Source: CAZMCH01 sp964564735 (GTDB taxonomy: Bacteria; Poribacteria; DTPJ01). Taken from it: a stretch of 64,000 nucleotides of DNA. Positions 8,720-18,243 of this stretch are shown here, in pieces (position 1 is the stretch's first letter; every line of letters begins with the position of its first letter). Location: positions 62,001-126,000 of the forward strand of contig CAZMCH010000001.1 of assembly GCA_964564735.1 (NCBI GenBank), given 5' to 3'. A program made the translations under genes and the position numbers. The notes beneath the pieces were generated by a model, which made no database searches, had not been told where the DNA came from, and worked only from the letters and a program-made list of their open reading frames with translations.

Positions 8720-9718
8720 TTATATTTTGTTGACATTAACTAAATTATGACGATTGATAACAGATTTCAGATAATCACGTCCCATGCAAAGACGTTCCTC
8801 TAGTTGATCAATATATGGGATTTTTTCATACTCATCAGGATCAGGAAGATCGCCATTGATAATACGTTTTTGACATTCCCAAGTTATTTTTATTACTTTG
8901 GCGAATTCCTCGCATGTAAGGTCTGGATGAAATGAAAGCCAATCGGGCATAAATACATTATAATCGAAAAACCACTTATGATCTTCAATGGATAATGGTA
9001 AATCAGGTGAATATTCTGCCAAAATAGGTAAAATAGCCTCCCAATCCAGCGCTCCCATGCCTGCTGGAACTGTCTGTCTACGATAACCCTTGTCAGTAAA
9101 AAATGTAATAGCATCTTTCGCATGTGTAAGATGTGTATATGGTGCAGAACGTCTAACCGCAAGGACTGGGTCTTCTGCATGACAAAGAACATTTGCAGTA
9201 TCCAAGCATATACCTGCTATGTCTGCCCCTACACTTTCTATAAGTCGAACAAGCTCAAATGTTGTCGTATCTCCATGAGTTTCAAGATTTATCCTGCTTG
9301 AGTTATCTCTCAATACAGAACCCAATTTTTTTATAAGTTCCGTTGAATCAGCGAGATGCTGAGTCCATGATACAGGATGCTCATAGCGTTCATTTCCTCC
9401 ACCTAATGAGCTATGTAATTCATGCCATCCGCATTTTGCAGATATTTCAATCTCTTTCTTTAAGTTTTCTATATGGTCATCAATAGAGCCATTTATAAGA
9501 TAAGGATTACATGTAGGAACTGATACATAGGTATATAGATTCAAATTATCAGCATAAGCCTTTACTTCTTTGAGTTTATCAATATCAAGATTATTAGAAA
9601 GCCATCTCACTCCACCGAATAAAACGCCCTCAAGCTCATGATTATTTACATAATCTAGGATTTGAAAAGGATTAAGATTCAAACAGCTAATTGTAAAAGA
9701 ATCAAGACCAATTCGCAT
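8720..9718 (-). CDS. Sugar phosphate isomerase/epimerase-like TIM-barrel protein
   Basis: The 332-residue protein fits the xylose-isomerase-like TIM barrel (AP-endonuclease-2 fold). It begins MRIGLDSFTISCLN and has metal-ligand type motifs along the barrel (LETHGDTTT, ICLDTANV, HLTHAKDAI, LSIEDHKW). Members epimerise or isomerise keto-sugars, often within inositol or uncommon-sugar pathways. It is the last gene of a four-gene - strand run and lies 11 bp downstream of a Gfo/Idh/MocA dehydrogenase, a frequent pairing in which a dehydrogenase makes a keto-sugar and the TIM-barrel enzyme processes it. The substrate is unknown. Confidence 0.85.
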   Translation of the reverse strand: MRIGLDSFTISCLNLNPFQILDYVNNHELEGVLFGGVRWLSNNLDIDKLKEVKAYADNLNLYTYVSVPTCNPYLINGSIDDHIENLKKEIEISAKCGWHELHSSLGGGNERYEHPVSWTQHLADSTELIKKLGSVLRDNSSRINLETHGDTTTFELVRLIESVGADIAGICLDTANVLCHAEDPVLAVRRSAPYTHLTHAKDAITFFTDKGYRRQTVPAGMGALDWEAILPILAEYSPDLPLSIEDHKWFFDYNVFMPDWLSFHPDLTCEEFAKVIKITWECQKRIINGDLPDPDEYEKIPYIDQLEERLCMGRDYLKSVINRHNLVNVNKI

Positions 9719-9729
9719 ATTTTATCTCC

Positions 9730-10806
9730 TTATTGCCATTCTTTAGGCTCTATAGGAAGTGTTATTACCTTTTTTTCCTCTGCAGAACGATAAGATGCCT
9801 CAGCAACCTCAACAGTTTTTCGACATTCACGACCACTTGTGATTATATTTGCCTCTTCACCTCGCAGGCTTTTCACCCATTCTGCTATACACCTATCGTG
9901 TCCGTTGTATGTTCCACTTTCAACTTTAATAAAGCCTGTTAAGACCTGTTCACCGTATTTGGAGATTGCAGATATGTTTGATTCGTCATGTAATCTTACA
10001 TAGGTTCCACGACCCGTCATAAAATATGCCTCAGCTTTTGTTCCACAAACCTGCACCATTTCATAGCATAACGAATTTTCGCCATAGTGTGATCTTGTCC
10101 ACCAGTTTATAGATAATTCAGCAAGTGCGCCTGATTTCATTTTACCAATGATGACGCCTAGAAATTCGCCTTCCATTCGTTCAGGGATAACCTTTGTCAT
10201 GCAAGTTACACTGTCAAATTCCCCATCATACCATCTTAGAGCATCAATCTGGTGTGTAAGACAACTCATTATCGCCCCTCCACCAATGCCATCACGGGTT
10301 TTTGCCCATGACATTCCCGTAAATGGAACGTCTTGATTATGTTCAAGTTTCCAGAAAAATATTTCGCCTAATATGCCCGAATCAACGATCTCTTTTAATG
10401 CTACCCATTCTCCATGATAACGTCTATCATGACATATAGTAAGACTAACATTCGCTTTTTCGCATGCTTCTATCATTCGATCACATTCCCAGATATTGCG
10501 TGCCATTACTTTTTCAACAATAACATGTTTTCCTGCGTTTGCGGAATCAATAGTTGCTGGCATGTGAAGATTATGTGGTAAAATGATATCGACAGCATCA
10601 ATATTATCATCATCCAATACATCATGGTAATCCTGAACAATTTGCACATCTGTCCCAAGTAATTGATGTATAACCTCAATTCGCGCTGGATTAGGTTCTG
10701 CAACCTTGATAACATTACATTTATCTCGTATTTTCATATATGCAGGTGCATGGGCGCCAAGTATTCCACCACCGCCCAAAATACCAATGTTTGGTTTGTG
10801 TTCCAT
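9730..10806 (-). CDS. Gfo/Idh/MocA-family NAD(P)-dependent oxidoreductase
   Basis: The 358-residue protein has an N-terminal Rossmann fold (NIGILGGGGILGAHAPAYMK) and the family signature HVIVEKVMARN where the catalytic lysine of the EKP motif sits, here EKV rather than EKP. The C-terminal alpha/beta domain carries GGGAIMSCLTHQIDALRWYDG, including the His usually found near the active site. It probably oxidises a hydroxyl of a sugar or cyclitol. It lies between the AIR-synthase-like gene (42 bp) and the isomerase gene (11 bp) in one operon. AGGAACAAAATT precedes the start. Confidence 0.9.
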   Translation of the reverse strand: MEHKPNIGILGGGGILGAHAPAYMKIRDKCNVIKVAEPNPARIEVIHQLLGTDVQIVQDYHDVLDDDNIDAVDIILPHNLHMPATIDSANAGKHVIVEKVMARNIWECDRMIEACEKANVSLTICHDRRYHGEWVALKEIVDSGILGEIFFWKLEHNQDVPFTGMSWAKTRDGIGGGAIMSCLTHQIDALRWYDGEFDSVTCMTKVIPERMEGEFLGVIIGKMKSGALAELSINWWTRSHYGENSLCYEMVQVCGTKAEAYFMTGRGTYVRLHDESNISAISKYGEQVLTGFIKVESGTYNGHDRCIAEWVKSLRGEEANIITSGRECRKTVEVAEASYRSAEEKKVITLPIEPKEWQ

Positions 10807-10848
10807 AATTTTGTTCCTTTCATATCAAAGTTGTTATCTTTATATCTT

Positions 10849-11868
10849 TTATATAAAAATCTTTGTTATTTCATCAGTTAAATAGGTTGGAAGTGGATAT
10901 TTATCGAGTCCATCTTTAATAATTAACCCTTTTTCTTTTTCAGTAACCTTGCCTATTTTCGAGCATTGGATACCATTTTGATTTATCGCATCTATAATAT
11001 CATCACTTTTTGATGGATCAACAATTATGAGTAATGCACCAGAGGCTATCACACCCATCGGGTCTATATTAAATTCATTGCATAGGGATTTACACTCTGA
11101 AAATACATGAATTTTGTCTTTCCAAATAGTAATGCCAATTTGAGAGCATTGGGCTATTTCATGTAATCCTGTTGCTAGACCGCCTTCCGTTGGGTCGTGC
11201 ATTGCATTGACTCCCCCTATTTCATTGGCAATTATGGCTTCTTTTAGGACAGAAATACCGGGTATTTTCAAAAATTGCTTTGCTTTTTCGATATACTGCT
11301 GTGAATATCCACGCTGTAATAATATGCTTTCCTTTTCACGAGCTATAATGCTTGTAGCTTCTATTGCAATGCCTTTTGTTAGAATTATATCATCACCAAT
11401 TTTTGCGCCAGAGCTTGTTACAAGTTTATCTTTCCTAACTTGCCCCAGCATCTGACCTACTAAAATGGGACGATCAAGCCCGTAAGTGATCTCTGTATGT
11501 CCTCCGCATAATGTTATATTGAATAGTTCGCAGGCATTTGTTATCTGTGAGAATATATCTTTTACCAACTGCTCAGTAGTTTTCTTTTCAGGCAAGAGGG
11601 CAGTAACAAGTAGCCATTTAGGAATTGCTCCCATAGTGGCGATGTCGTTTCCGCAGACACAGACGAGATACCAGCCGATCTCATCTGTGGCGAATGTTAT
11701 CGGGTCCGTTTTTGCAATAAGATAATTATCTCCACCGATGTCAATTACTGCGCAATCTTCGCCGACTTTTGGTCCGACTATTACATTAGGATCGCTAATT
11801 TTGTAGCTGGATAATAACGATCCTAGCAAATCAGGAGGTAGTTTTCCTATGGGTAGGATGTCTTTCAT
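10849..11868 (-). CDS. AIR synthase-like ATP-binding protein (HypE/ThiL fold, no C-terminal Cys)
   Basis: The 339-residue protein has the PurM/HypE/ThiL architecture: GEDCAVIDIGGDNYLIAKTD at the N-terminus, GNDIATMGAIPKWL, GGHTEIT, and HDPTEGGLATGLHEIA in the second half. HypE itself ends in a conserved cysteine that carries the thiocarboxamide/cyano group; this protein ends EITKIFI and has no such cysteine. It is thus not a hydrogenase-maturation HypE, although annotation pipelines may call it so. It probably phosphorylates or ATP-activates a small molecule. It sits between two Gfo/Idh/MocA genes (8 bp downstream of one), which suggests a role in the same sugar or small-molecule pathway. Confidence 0.8.
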   Translation of the reverse strand: MKDILPIGKLPPDLLGSLLSSYKISDPNVIVGPKVGEDCAVIDIGGDNYLIAKTDPITFATDEIGWYLVCVCGNDIATMGAIPKWLLVTALLPEKKTTEQLVKDIFSQITNACELFNITLCGGHTEITYGLDRPILVGQMLGQVRKDKLVTSSGAKIGDDIILTKGIAIEATSIIAREKESILLQRGYSQQYIEKAKQFLKIPGISVLKEAIIANEIGGVNAMHDPTEGGLATGLHEIAQCSQIGITIWKDKIHVFSECKSLCNEFNIDPMGVIASGALLIIVDPSKSDDIIDAINQNGIQCSKIGKVTEKEKGLIIKDGLDKYPLPTYLTDEITKIFI

Positions 11869-11876
11869 TATCTATC

Positions 11877-12974
11877 CTAGTTAATCAAAGGCAATTTAAC
11901 AGGCTGTCCCGTCTCATAACACTGCAACGCACCAAAGGCAATCTCATGGCTTAATATGGCGTCATCAAGGTTTGCATGTGATTCTTTGTCAGTTAATATA
12001 CATTCAACAAAATGGTCTATCTCACCTTGAAATGGATGATGAGTAACATCCGCCGAATCGGGCAATATTGTCGGTATCTCAACCCAGCCATTCTGACCTT
12101 TAAACTTATGCGACCATATACGATTATTCTTTATTGAGCCTTTATCGCCAAATATCTCTATTGGGAAGGTATATGGCATAATGGAATCAAAATTGACAGA
12201 TACCTTGCCAAGCAAGCCGTTTTCAAACTTGATTAACATGATCTCAAATCCATCATATTCTAGCTTTGGCGCATTATTTTTCCATACTCTCTTATAGTAG
12301 TCATATTCAATATCAGAACCTTTGCGCCATCCACCTGAATATGCAAAAACCTCTATCGGTTTTGCTGATTCAAACTCACCTTTTCCAGCAAACCATCTGG
12401 TAGCGTCAATGGCATGACACCCGCCAACTAGGGATGCGCTGACTCCCAAATCCTTCCTTCTTGCCATCTCAAAACCTGACCACCAGCTTGATATATTACT
12501 TTGATAGTCCGTTTCAATGAAGTAGAGATTGCCAAGAGCATCATCAGCAATCAAGCGTTTTAATGTTGTAAAAAGCGGATTCCAGCGTAGGACAAAACTA
12601 ACAACGGTCTTTACTTTTGCTTTATGAAATGCGGTTTTCTTTGCCTTGATTTCGTCGACACTATTTGCTATTGGCTTTTCGATTACGATATGCTTACCTG
12701 CTTCTGCAACTGCTATGGTATGCTCTGCGTGTAAGTGCTGTGGAGTGCATATTGATACAATATCAATATTATCTTGTTTTAATGCTTTTTCATAATCGGT
12801 ATAGGTCTCTATATTTGTCAAACCAGCTTCTTCTGCACGCATTTTACAGCTTTCTAACCTTCTACTACATATTCCGACGATTTCTGTATTTGGATTAGTC
12901 TGGAAAGCTTTTATATGTTGCGTAGAAACCCAGCCAGCACCGAGAATCAAGACACCTAACTTTTTTTCAGACAT
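11877..12974 (-). CDS. Gfo/Idh/MocA-family oxidoreductase
   Basis: The 365-residue protein shows the Rossmann motif GVLILGAGWVSTQHIKAFQT, the catalytic-lysine region HIVIEKPIANSVDE (intact EKP), and a C-terminal domain with SLVGGCHAIDATRWFAGKG. It is the first gene of the - strand operon running down to 8720 and would oxidise a sugar or cyclitol with NAD(P). CTGGAGGAGGGGAAA just upstream of ATG is a strong ribosome-binding site. Its upstream flank (12991-13080) is a dispersed repeat, so any promoter must lie within or beyond that repeat. Confidence 0.9.
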   Translation of the reverse strand: MSEKKLGVLILGAGWVSTQHIKAFQTNPNTEIVGICSRRLESCKMRAEEAGLTNIETYTDYEKALKQDNIDIVSICTPQHLHAEHTIAVAEAGKHIVIEKPIANSVDEIKAKKTAFHKAKVKTVVSFVLRWNPLFTTLKRLIADDALGNLYFIETDYQSNISSWWSGFEMARRKDLGVSASLVGGCHAIDATRWFAGKGEFESAKPIEVFAYSGGWRKGSDIEYDYYKRVWKNNAPKLEYDGFEIMLIKFENGLLGKVSVNFDSIMPYTFPIEIFGDKGSIKNNRIWSHKFKGQNGWVEIPTILPDSADVTHHPFQGEIDHFVECILTDKESHANLDDAILSHEIAFGALQCYETGQPVKLPLIN

Positions 12975-12990
12975 TTTCCCCTCCTCCAGA

Positions 12991-13080
12991 TATAGAACGC
13001 AGATAAAGCGGATTTAGCGGATTCACACAGATTGAAAAAGCAGAGCGAATCTGCGGGACGCAGTCAGCGAAAATCAGCGG
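12991..13080 (+). repeat. Dispersed ATAGAACGCAGAT-type repeat, copy 1
   Basis: This begins ATAGAACGCAGATAAAGCGG and is built from imperfect iterations of G-C-[GA]-GATT words (GCGGATTT, GCGGATTC, CACAGATT). It then turns into inverted words (AATCTGCGGGACGC, CAGCGAAAATCAGCGG). Related copies lie at 36923-36965 and, inverted, at 37038-37082, with a fragment at 21649-21673. All four are intergenic. The mechanism of spread is unknown. Confidence 0.65.
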
Positions 13081-13102
13081 TCTATTCTTGTTTTTCTTGT
13101 CA

Positions 13103-15580
13103 TCAGATAAACAAAGTCATATTAGAGTTATCAGCATCTTCTAGGAATGCGGCGACTCCACCTTCTTCGATCCCATCAATAAGTTCTTCTTTCTTTAAGC
13201 CCATGATATTCATCGTCATTGTGCAGGCAATTATCCTAACGCCTTGATCCAAAGCAGATTTTATAAGCTCATCAAGAGTATTGACGTTCTTTTGTTTCAT
13301 AACCATTTTCATCATCTTCGTTCCCATACCACCCATATTGAGCTTTGATAGTGTCAGTTTTGAGACACCTCTTGGCATCATCCAGCCGAACATACGTTCC
13401 ATAAAGCTTTTGGAAACGGACACTTTATAGGGCTTACGAAGGACATTGAGTCCCCAGAATGTAAAGAACATATTAACCTTTGAACCCATAGCAGAAGCAC
13501 CGTTTGCAATGATAAATGATGACATGACCTTATCCATATCATTGCTAAAAACGACAATCGTTTTCTCTTTTTTTGCACCAACTTGAACATTTGTTTGGAC
13601 AATAGATGGTTTTTCTGTTATATCTCCACCTTTTTTGCGTATTCTACCTATAATTTTGCCTTCTTTAACTTCTACTGACAAAACTTCGTTTCCTGTGCTT
13701 CTGCACCACGCAGGCAGATCAATTGCAAAGCCAGTATCATTAGCAGTAACTTCAAGGACACTACCCGGCGCAAGTTCATCCATCTTTTGCTTGACCTTCA
13801 ATATCGGTCCCGGACATTGCAAGCCACAAGCATCGAGGCAAACAGCCTCTTCTTCAGTATTAATTGCCTCAATGGGCTTTTCAGCAACTTTTTCTGGCTT
13901 TTCATATATCGGTTCTATTGCCTCTGATGTATCTATTGGTTTATGTATATTTTTATATACTGAATATCCGCCACTCATATTTCTTGCATCGAAGCCATTT
14001 AATTTCAACATACGAGTTGCAATATAACTCTCAATGCCGACATTGCAATAAACGTATATTGGAACATCCTTTGGCAATTCGTCTATTCTTTCACGCAATT
14101 GTGTCAATGGGATATTCTTTGAATTGGCAATAGCACCTACACCAGTTACAGTTTCCTCACGCACATCAAGGAAAATTCCATTTCCACTCATCAATTCGTC
14201 AATATTTTCCCAATGTTCAAAAGGCATATCGCCTTTAAGCATATTTGAGGCAATATAACCCGCAACGTTAACCGCCTCTTTTGCGGAACCGAGTTGAGGA
14301 ACATAACCGAGTTCAAGATTAGTCAAATCCTCAACAGTCATGCCTGCAGATATTGCAGATGCAAGCGTATCAATTCGCTTATCAACGCCCTCTGTTCCTA
14401 CAATTTGCGCGCCAAGAACACGACCGTTATCAGGGGAGAAAAGAAGTTTTACATTCATTGATGCAGCGTCAGGATAGTAAGTAATATGAGAAAACGGGCT
14501 TAAATAGCACTTTTGATAGTTCATGCCAACTTTTTTAAGCGTTTTTTCATTTGCGCCAACAGTTCCCACTGTTGCTTCAAAGACTTTTACAAGGCTTGTG
14601 CCAAGTGTTCCTTTGTATTTTTCATCTCTGCCAAATATATTGCCAACAGCGACCCTTGCTTGACGTGCTGCTGGACCCGCAAGTGGTATCAAAGAAGGTT
14701 CGCCAGTAACGAGGTGTTTTGTCTCAACACCATCGCCAACAGCGTATATATCAGGATTTGATGTCTGCATACGTTCGTTTACTTTTATCCCACCGATTTT
14801 GCCTATCTCAAGATTAGCCTGTTTAGCAAGTGTAAGGTTTGGACGGACACCGATAGATAATATTATCATATCGCATAGAAGTTCTTTTCCACTCTTTAAT
14901 TTCACTTTTAGTGCGTTATTTTCTCTTTCAAATCCCGCAACAGCATCAGAAAGCGCAAGCTTGACACCATGAAGCATAAGCGTTCTATGTATAGGTTCTG
15001 CCATTTCACGATCAAGCGGAGGCATAACTTGATCAAGCATTTCAGCAATAGTAACCTCAATACCTCTATGGACAAAATTTTCTGCCATCTCAAGCCCGAT
15101 AAATCCCCCGCCAACAACAACAGCCCTTCTAGGTTTTTTATCAATTATGAATTGGTTTATCTTGTCTGCATCGGTAAGGTTTCGGAGTGTAAATATGCCA
15201 TCTAACTCAAGCCCTGGTAATGGTGGTTTGATTGGGTCTGAACCTGTTGAGAGAACTATCTTATCATAAGATTCACGATATATATCACCAGTAGTGAAGT
15301 CTAGTACTTCCACTTCCTTTGTATCAGGATAAATGCCTTTAACCTGTGAATGCACACGAACATTGACGTTATAAAGCTGTTTGAACTTTTCAGGATTAGA
15401 CAATAGAAGATCGCCTCTGTTTTGTATAACACCACCGATATAATATGGCAATCCGCAATGTCCATAAGAGATATGCTCTCCACGTTCAAACATGATGATT
15501 TCAGCATTTTCATCTAAACGCCTTGCTCGTGAAGCAGACGCAGGTCCACCAGCTCCTCCACCAATTATTACAAGCTTCAT
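13103..15580 (-). CDS. Four-domain CoA-disulfide-reductase-like / rhodanese / TusA / DsrE fusion
   Basis: The 825-residue protein joins four sulfur-related modules. Residues 1-450 form a FAD- and NAD(P)H-dependent pyridine nucleotide-disulfide oxidoreductase of the CoA-disulfide/persulfide reductase type, with the single redox Cys42 in GHCGLPYY and FAD/NAD motifs IIGGGAGGPA and VVVGGGFIGLE. Residues about 455-550 form a rhodanese with active Cys near 512 (YCNVGIES). Residues about 577-650 form a TusA/SirA domain (DACGLQCPGPILK, Cys near 589). Residues 670-825 form a DsrE/DsrF-like domain. Together they could reduce persulfides and relay sulfane sulfur to an acceptor in the cytoplasm. The AAGGAGTAAAAA site before ATG fixes the start. 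The gene appears monocistronic. Confidence 0.92.
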   Translation of the reverse strand: MKLVIIGGGAGGPASASRARRLDENAEIIMFERGEHISYGHCGLPYYIGGVIQNRGDLLLSNPEKFKQLYNVNVRVHSQVKGIYPDTKEVEVLDFTTGDIYRESYDKIVLSTGSDPIKPPLPGLELDGIFTLRNLTDADKINQFIIDKKPRRAVVVGGGFIGLEMAENFVHRGIEVTIAEMLDQVMPPLDREMAEPIHRTLMLHGVKLALSDAVAGFERENNALKVKLKSGKELLCDMIILSIGVRPNLTLAKQANLEIGKIGGIKVNERMQTSNPDIYAVGDGVETKHLVTGEPSLIPLAGPAARQARVAVGNIFGRDEKYKGTLGTSLVKVFEATVGTVGANEKTLKKVGMNYQKCYLSPFSHITYYPDAASMNVKLLFSPDNGRVLGAQIVGTEGVDKRIDTLASAISAGMTVEDLTNLELGYVPQLGSAKEAVNVAGYIASNMLKGDMPFEHWENIDELMSGNGIFLDVREETVTGVGAIANSKNIPLTQLRERIDELPKDVPIYVYCNVGIESYIATRMLKLNGFDARNMSGGYSVYKNIHKPIDTSEAIEPIYEKPEKVAEKPIEAINTEEEAVCLDACGLQCPGPILKVKQKMDELAPGSVLEVTANDTGFAIDLPAWCRSTGNEVLSVEVKEGKIIGRIRKKGGDITEKPSIVQTNVQVGAKKEKTIVVFSNDMDKVMSSFIIANGASAMGSKVNMFFTFWGLNVLRKPYKVSVSKSFMERMFGWMMPRGVSKLTLSKLNMGGMGTKMMKMVMKQKNVNTLDELIKSALDQGVRIIACTMTMNIMGLKKEELIDGIEEGGVAAFLEDADNSNMTLFI

Positions 15581-15726
15581 TTTTTACTCCTTAATTTGAC
15601 ATCACAAGTAATTCTATATTTCTTCAATACTTTTTTGCTTTGAATATTTTATTATTCAAGTTACTTAAACGAAATTTTATGCCAAGTAATTCCCAATTAT
15701 GAATATCAAATTAAGCGTATGATTTT

Positions 15727-16866
15727 TTAATTTTCAATTTTAATTGGAGTTCCTGTAACAACCATATCATAAAGTTCCTCTACCTCAGCATTTTGCATCC
15801 TGACACAACCATGACTCTCGGATTTTCCAATAGATTCTGGAAATATAGTTCCATGTATACCGAATGTCGGTTTGAAGCCTATCCAACGAGTTCCGAGTTC
15901 ATTTCTTGGATCTCCACCGGGAATCTTGCCTTTATTACCAGTCTCAATTCCTGAAAACCAAGTCGGATCAACCATTTTTTCCGTTACTTTATAATCTCCT
16001 GTTGGAGTTGGTGTCTCTTTCTTTCCTGAGCATACATAGTAGCTTTTGATGACTTTATCATTAGATTTAAGATATAGCTTATTTTTTGATAAATCAATAA
16101 AGATATTAAGATTACTGCCATCAATAACTTTTATTGTCTGACCAACATTAATGCTTGCGCCACTAAGATTATTGATTTTAGTTATTAGTTGCGGGGTAGT
16201 GTTAAATTTTTTGGCGATAGTTACGAGAGATTCGCCCCGTTCTACTGTATAGGATTTAGAATTTTCCTTAATAAAATTTGCAAGGGCAATATTTCCCAGT
16301 CTTTGTTCTGCTTCCACGACGAATTCCGAGTCGGGAAACCTTTCAATAACATTCTGATATGCAGAAATAGCTTCTGAGTCTTGACCTTTCATCTCGTATA
16401 GCCTACCCATACCAAGCGTTGCCCCTGCAACAATAGGGGTATCTGGATACTTATTGGTGATAATTGTATAATTCTCTAATGCCTTATCAAAATTTTGAGA
16501 AATCTCTTGTTCATATCCAATATAATAATATGCTTCTGGAACATTTTTGCTTTTTGGGTATTTTTTTATAATATTTTCCCATATTTTCATTGCTCCATCA
16601 ATATCATCTAGCTTTTGCTTTGACATTGCAAGATAGTAATAAACATCAGGTATACTTTTGCTTCTTGATCGTTTTTTTACAAATGCTTCAGAAAGCATTA
16701 TGACTTCCTGATATTTACCTTCCTTAAAAATTGCTTCTATATTTGATACTTCTGACGTTACAGCGCGCTTTTGTGATGGTATTACTAATACAAAAATTGC
16801 TATAAAGAGAAATGCTATCAAGGTTATTCCAATTAAAATTAGTGCTAAAATCTTTGAATTCATCAA
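15727..16866 (-). CDS. L,D-transpeptidase with TPR and LysM domains
   Basis: The 379-residue protein has an N-terminal membrane anchor or signal (about 7-29), tetratricopeptide repeats of the YbgF/BamD kind (about 40-195, such as DVYYYLAMSKQKLDDIDGAMKIW), a LysM domain (about 205-248, YTVERGESLVTIAKKF) and a C-terminal YkuD catalytic domain. The catalytic motif is SHGCVRMQN with Cys354. It would cross-link peptidoglycan or attach proteins to it in the periplasm, with LysM binding the glycan. It is monocistronic and has a consensus promoter at 16925-16953. AGAGGGAAATTTG precedes the ATG. Confidence 0.93.
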   Translation of the reverse strand: MMNSKILALILIGITLIAFLFIAIFVLVIPSQKRAVTSEVSNIEAIFKEGKYQEVIMLSEAFVKKRSRSKSIPDVYYYLAMSKQKLDDIDGAMKIWENIIKKYPKSKNVPEAYYYIGYEQEISQNFDKALENYTIITNKYPDTPIVAGATLGMGRLYEMKGQDSEAISAYQNVIERFPDSEFVVEAEQRLGNIALANFIKENSKSYTVERGESLVTIAKKFNTTPQLITKINNLSGASINVGQTIKVIDGSNLNIFIDLSKNKLYLKSNDKVIKSYYVCSGKKETPTPTGDYKVTEKMVDPTWFSGIETGNKGKIPGGDPRNELGTRWIGFKPTFGIHGTIFPESIGKSESHGCVRMQNAEVEELYDMVVTGTPIKIEN

Positions 16867-16924
16867 ATTTCCCTCTAAAAGATATGTTGAAATAATTGGT
16901 TCTGACTAAGTTTTGATTGATAGC

Positions 16925-16953
16925 AGTATAAGATATAGATTAAAGAATGTCAA
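16925..16953 (-). promoter_or_regulatory. Consensus sigma-70-type promoter of the L,D-transpeptidase gene
   Basis: Read on the - strand, TTGACA (16953-16948), exactly 17 bp, then TATACT (16930-16925). The predicted start of transcription is near 16918, giving a leader of about 50 nt. Confidence 0.78.
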
Positions 16954-17036
16954 AGTGTTTTTCTTAGTCATTACAGGCATGTAAATCAAATTTAGTGTTA
17001 GGCAATCCTATGTGAAGATGTTAAAAATAGCAGATT

Positions 17037-18080
17037 TTATTTCCATACATTTCCCAATCTGATTGACTCGTCGATGGTATCAAGCACTTTTTGGCATATT
17101 AATCCATCATAGAAATCGGGTTTTCCATGAATGTTAGTTTGGATACATCTGATAAAGTTTGCATAAAGGCTTGATTCGTATAGCTGAAACTGCTCTATGT
17201 CCAATGGCAAAAATTCTGTTGATGGCTTTTGGTGATCTATAACCTCTTTTTTCCATATATATAGCTTATCGTTTGCGAATCTCACCGAAGCAAGGCTACC
17301 ATCAATCTCAAATGTGCTTGCCCCTGCAGAAAAACGGCTAACCTCAATATTAATCATAGCATCGTTTTTCATCTTGCCTGCGATTGAAACTGCATCATAA
17401 GCAGTTACCTTATCTATATCATTGCTATTCTCTATACGCCTGTCATGTATGAATATCTGTCCTATACCAGTCAGCAAGGCAAACTCATCATTGGTCAAAA
17501 AACGTGCAAGGTCAACCAAATGTGAGCCTAAATCACTCAGAGCGCCATATCCACCTTTGCTTCTATCTAATCGCCATTCCAAAGGCAGATCAGGATTTGA
17601 TAATCTAGGAGTGCTGAGGCGCGCTCGAAAATGATATATCTTACCAATAGAACCATTATCAATCAATTTCTTTACTGTTAAAACTGACGGGTTAAAGCGA
17701 TATACAAACCCAACCATTCCTATTATGCCAGATTTTTTTACTATTTCATACATATTTTGTGCTTCAGCAGAATTGAGCGCTAAAGGTTTTTCACATAATA
17801 TATGCAATCCTATCTGCGCACAGTCTTTGGTAATTTCTGCATGAAGATAATCAGGTGTCATAATATCAACAGCGTCAACCATGCCTTTCGCAAGCATATC
17901 ATGGTAATCAGAGAAAAATTCCACGTTTTTCAGGGCATATTTATCAGCCAAAATATAGGCTTTTTCTAGTCTTGGTGCGCATAATGCCACAATTCTTGCC
18001 CCTTCTGTATTTAGATAACCTTCTACATGGAGTGAAGATACACGCCCACATCCAATCAAACCAATTTTGATCTCTTTCAT
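17037..18080 (-). CDS. Gfo/Idh/MocA-family oxidoreductase
   Basis: The 347-residue protein has IGLIGCGRVSSLHVEGY (Rossmann), HILCEKPLALNSAE (EKP motif with catalytic Lys), a C-terminal domain with GALSDLGSHLVDLARF, and a usual family length. It would be an NAD(P)-dependent sugar or cyclitol dehydrogenase. It lies 163 bp downstream of the adenylosuccinate lyase gene on the same strand, so co-transcription is possible but not evident. It is the third family member in 10 kb, pointing to broad sugar catabolism. Confidence 0.9.
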   Translation of the reverse strand: MKEIKIGLIGCGRVSSLHVEGYLNTEGARIVALCAPRLEKAYILADKYALKNVEFFSDYHDMLAKGMVDAVDIMTPDYLHAEITKDCAQIGLHILCEKPLALNSAEAQNMYEIVKKSGIIGMVGFVYRFNPSVLTVKKLIDNGSIGKIYHFRARLSTPRLSNPDLPLEWRLDRSKGGYGALSDLGSHLVDLARFLTNDEFALLTGIGQIFIHDRRIENSNDIDKVTAYDAVSIAGKMKNDAMINIEVSRFSAGASTFEIDGSLASVRFANDKLYIWKKEVIDHQKPSTEFLPLDIEQFQLYESSLYANFIRCIQTNIHGKPDFYDGLICQKVLDTIDESIRLGNVWK

Positions 18081-18243
18081 CTCTTAATAGTCCTATGATA
18101 ATGAACCACAAAGGCAACGACTATTCCAGCGCAATACTCAGCAATGTGTTGGAACGTATCAGCTTTTTTCGTCATAATTGAAAAAGTCGTATTAATCTAA
18201 TAAGATCCCTCACTTCGTTCAGGATAATACTTTTCTGCCATTT

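Noticed and set aside
10849..11868. HypE hydrogenase maturation protein
   Set aside because: The C-terminal cysteine essential to HypE is absent and no other hyp genes are near.
18203..18228. Possible REP-like hairpin (ATCCCT...AGGAT)
   Set aside because: The arms are short and need a bulge; the resemblance to common extragenic palindromes is too weak to call.
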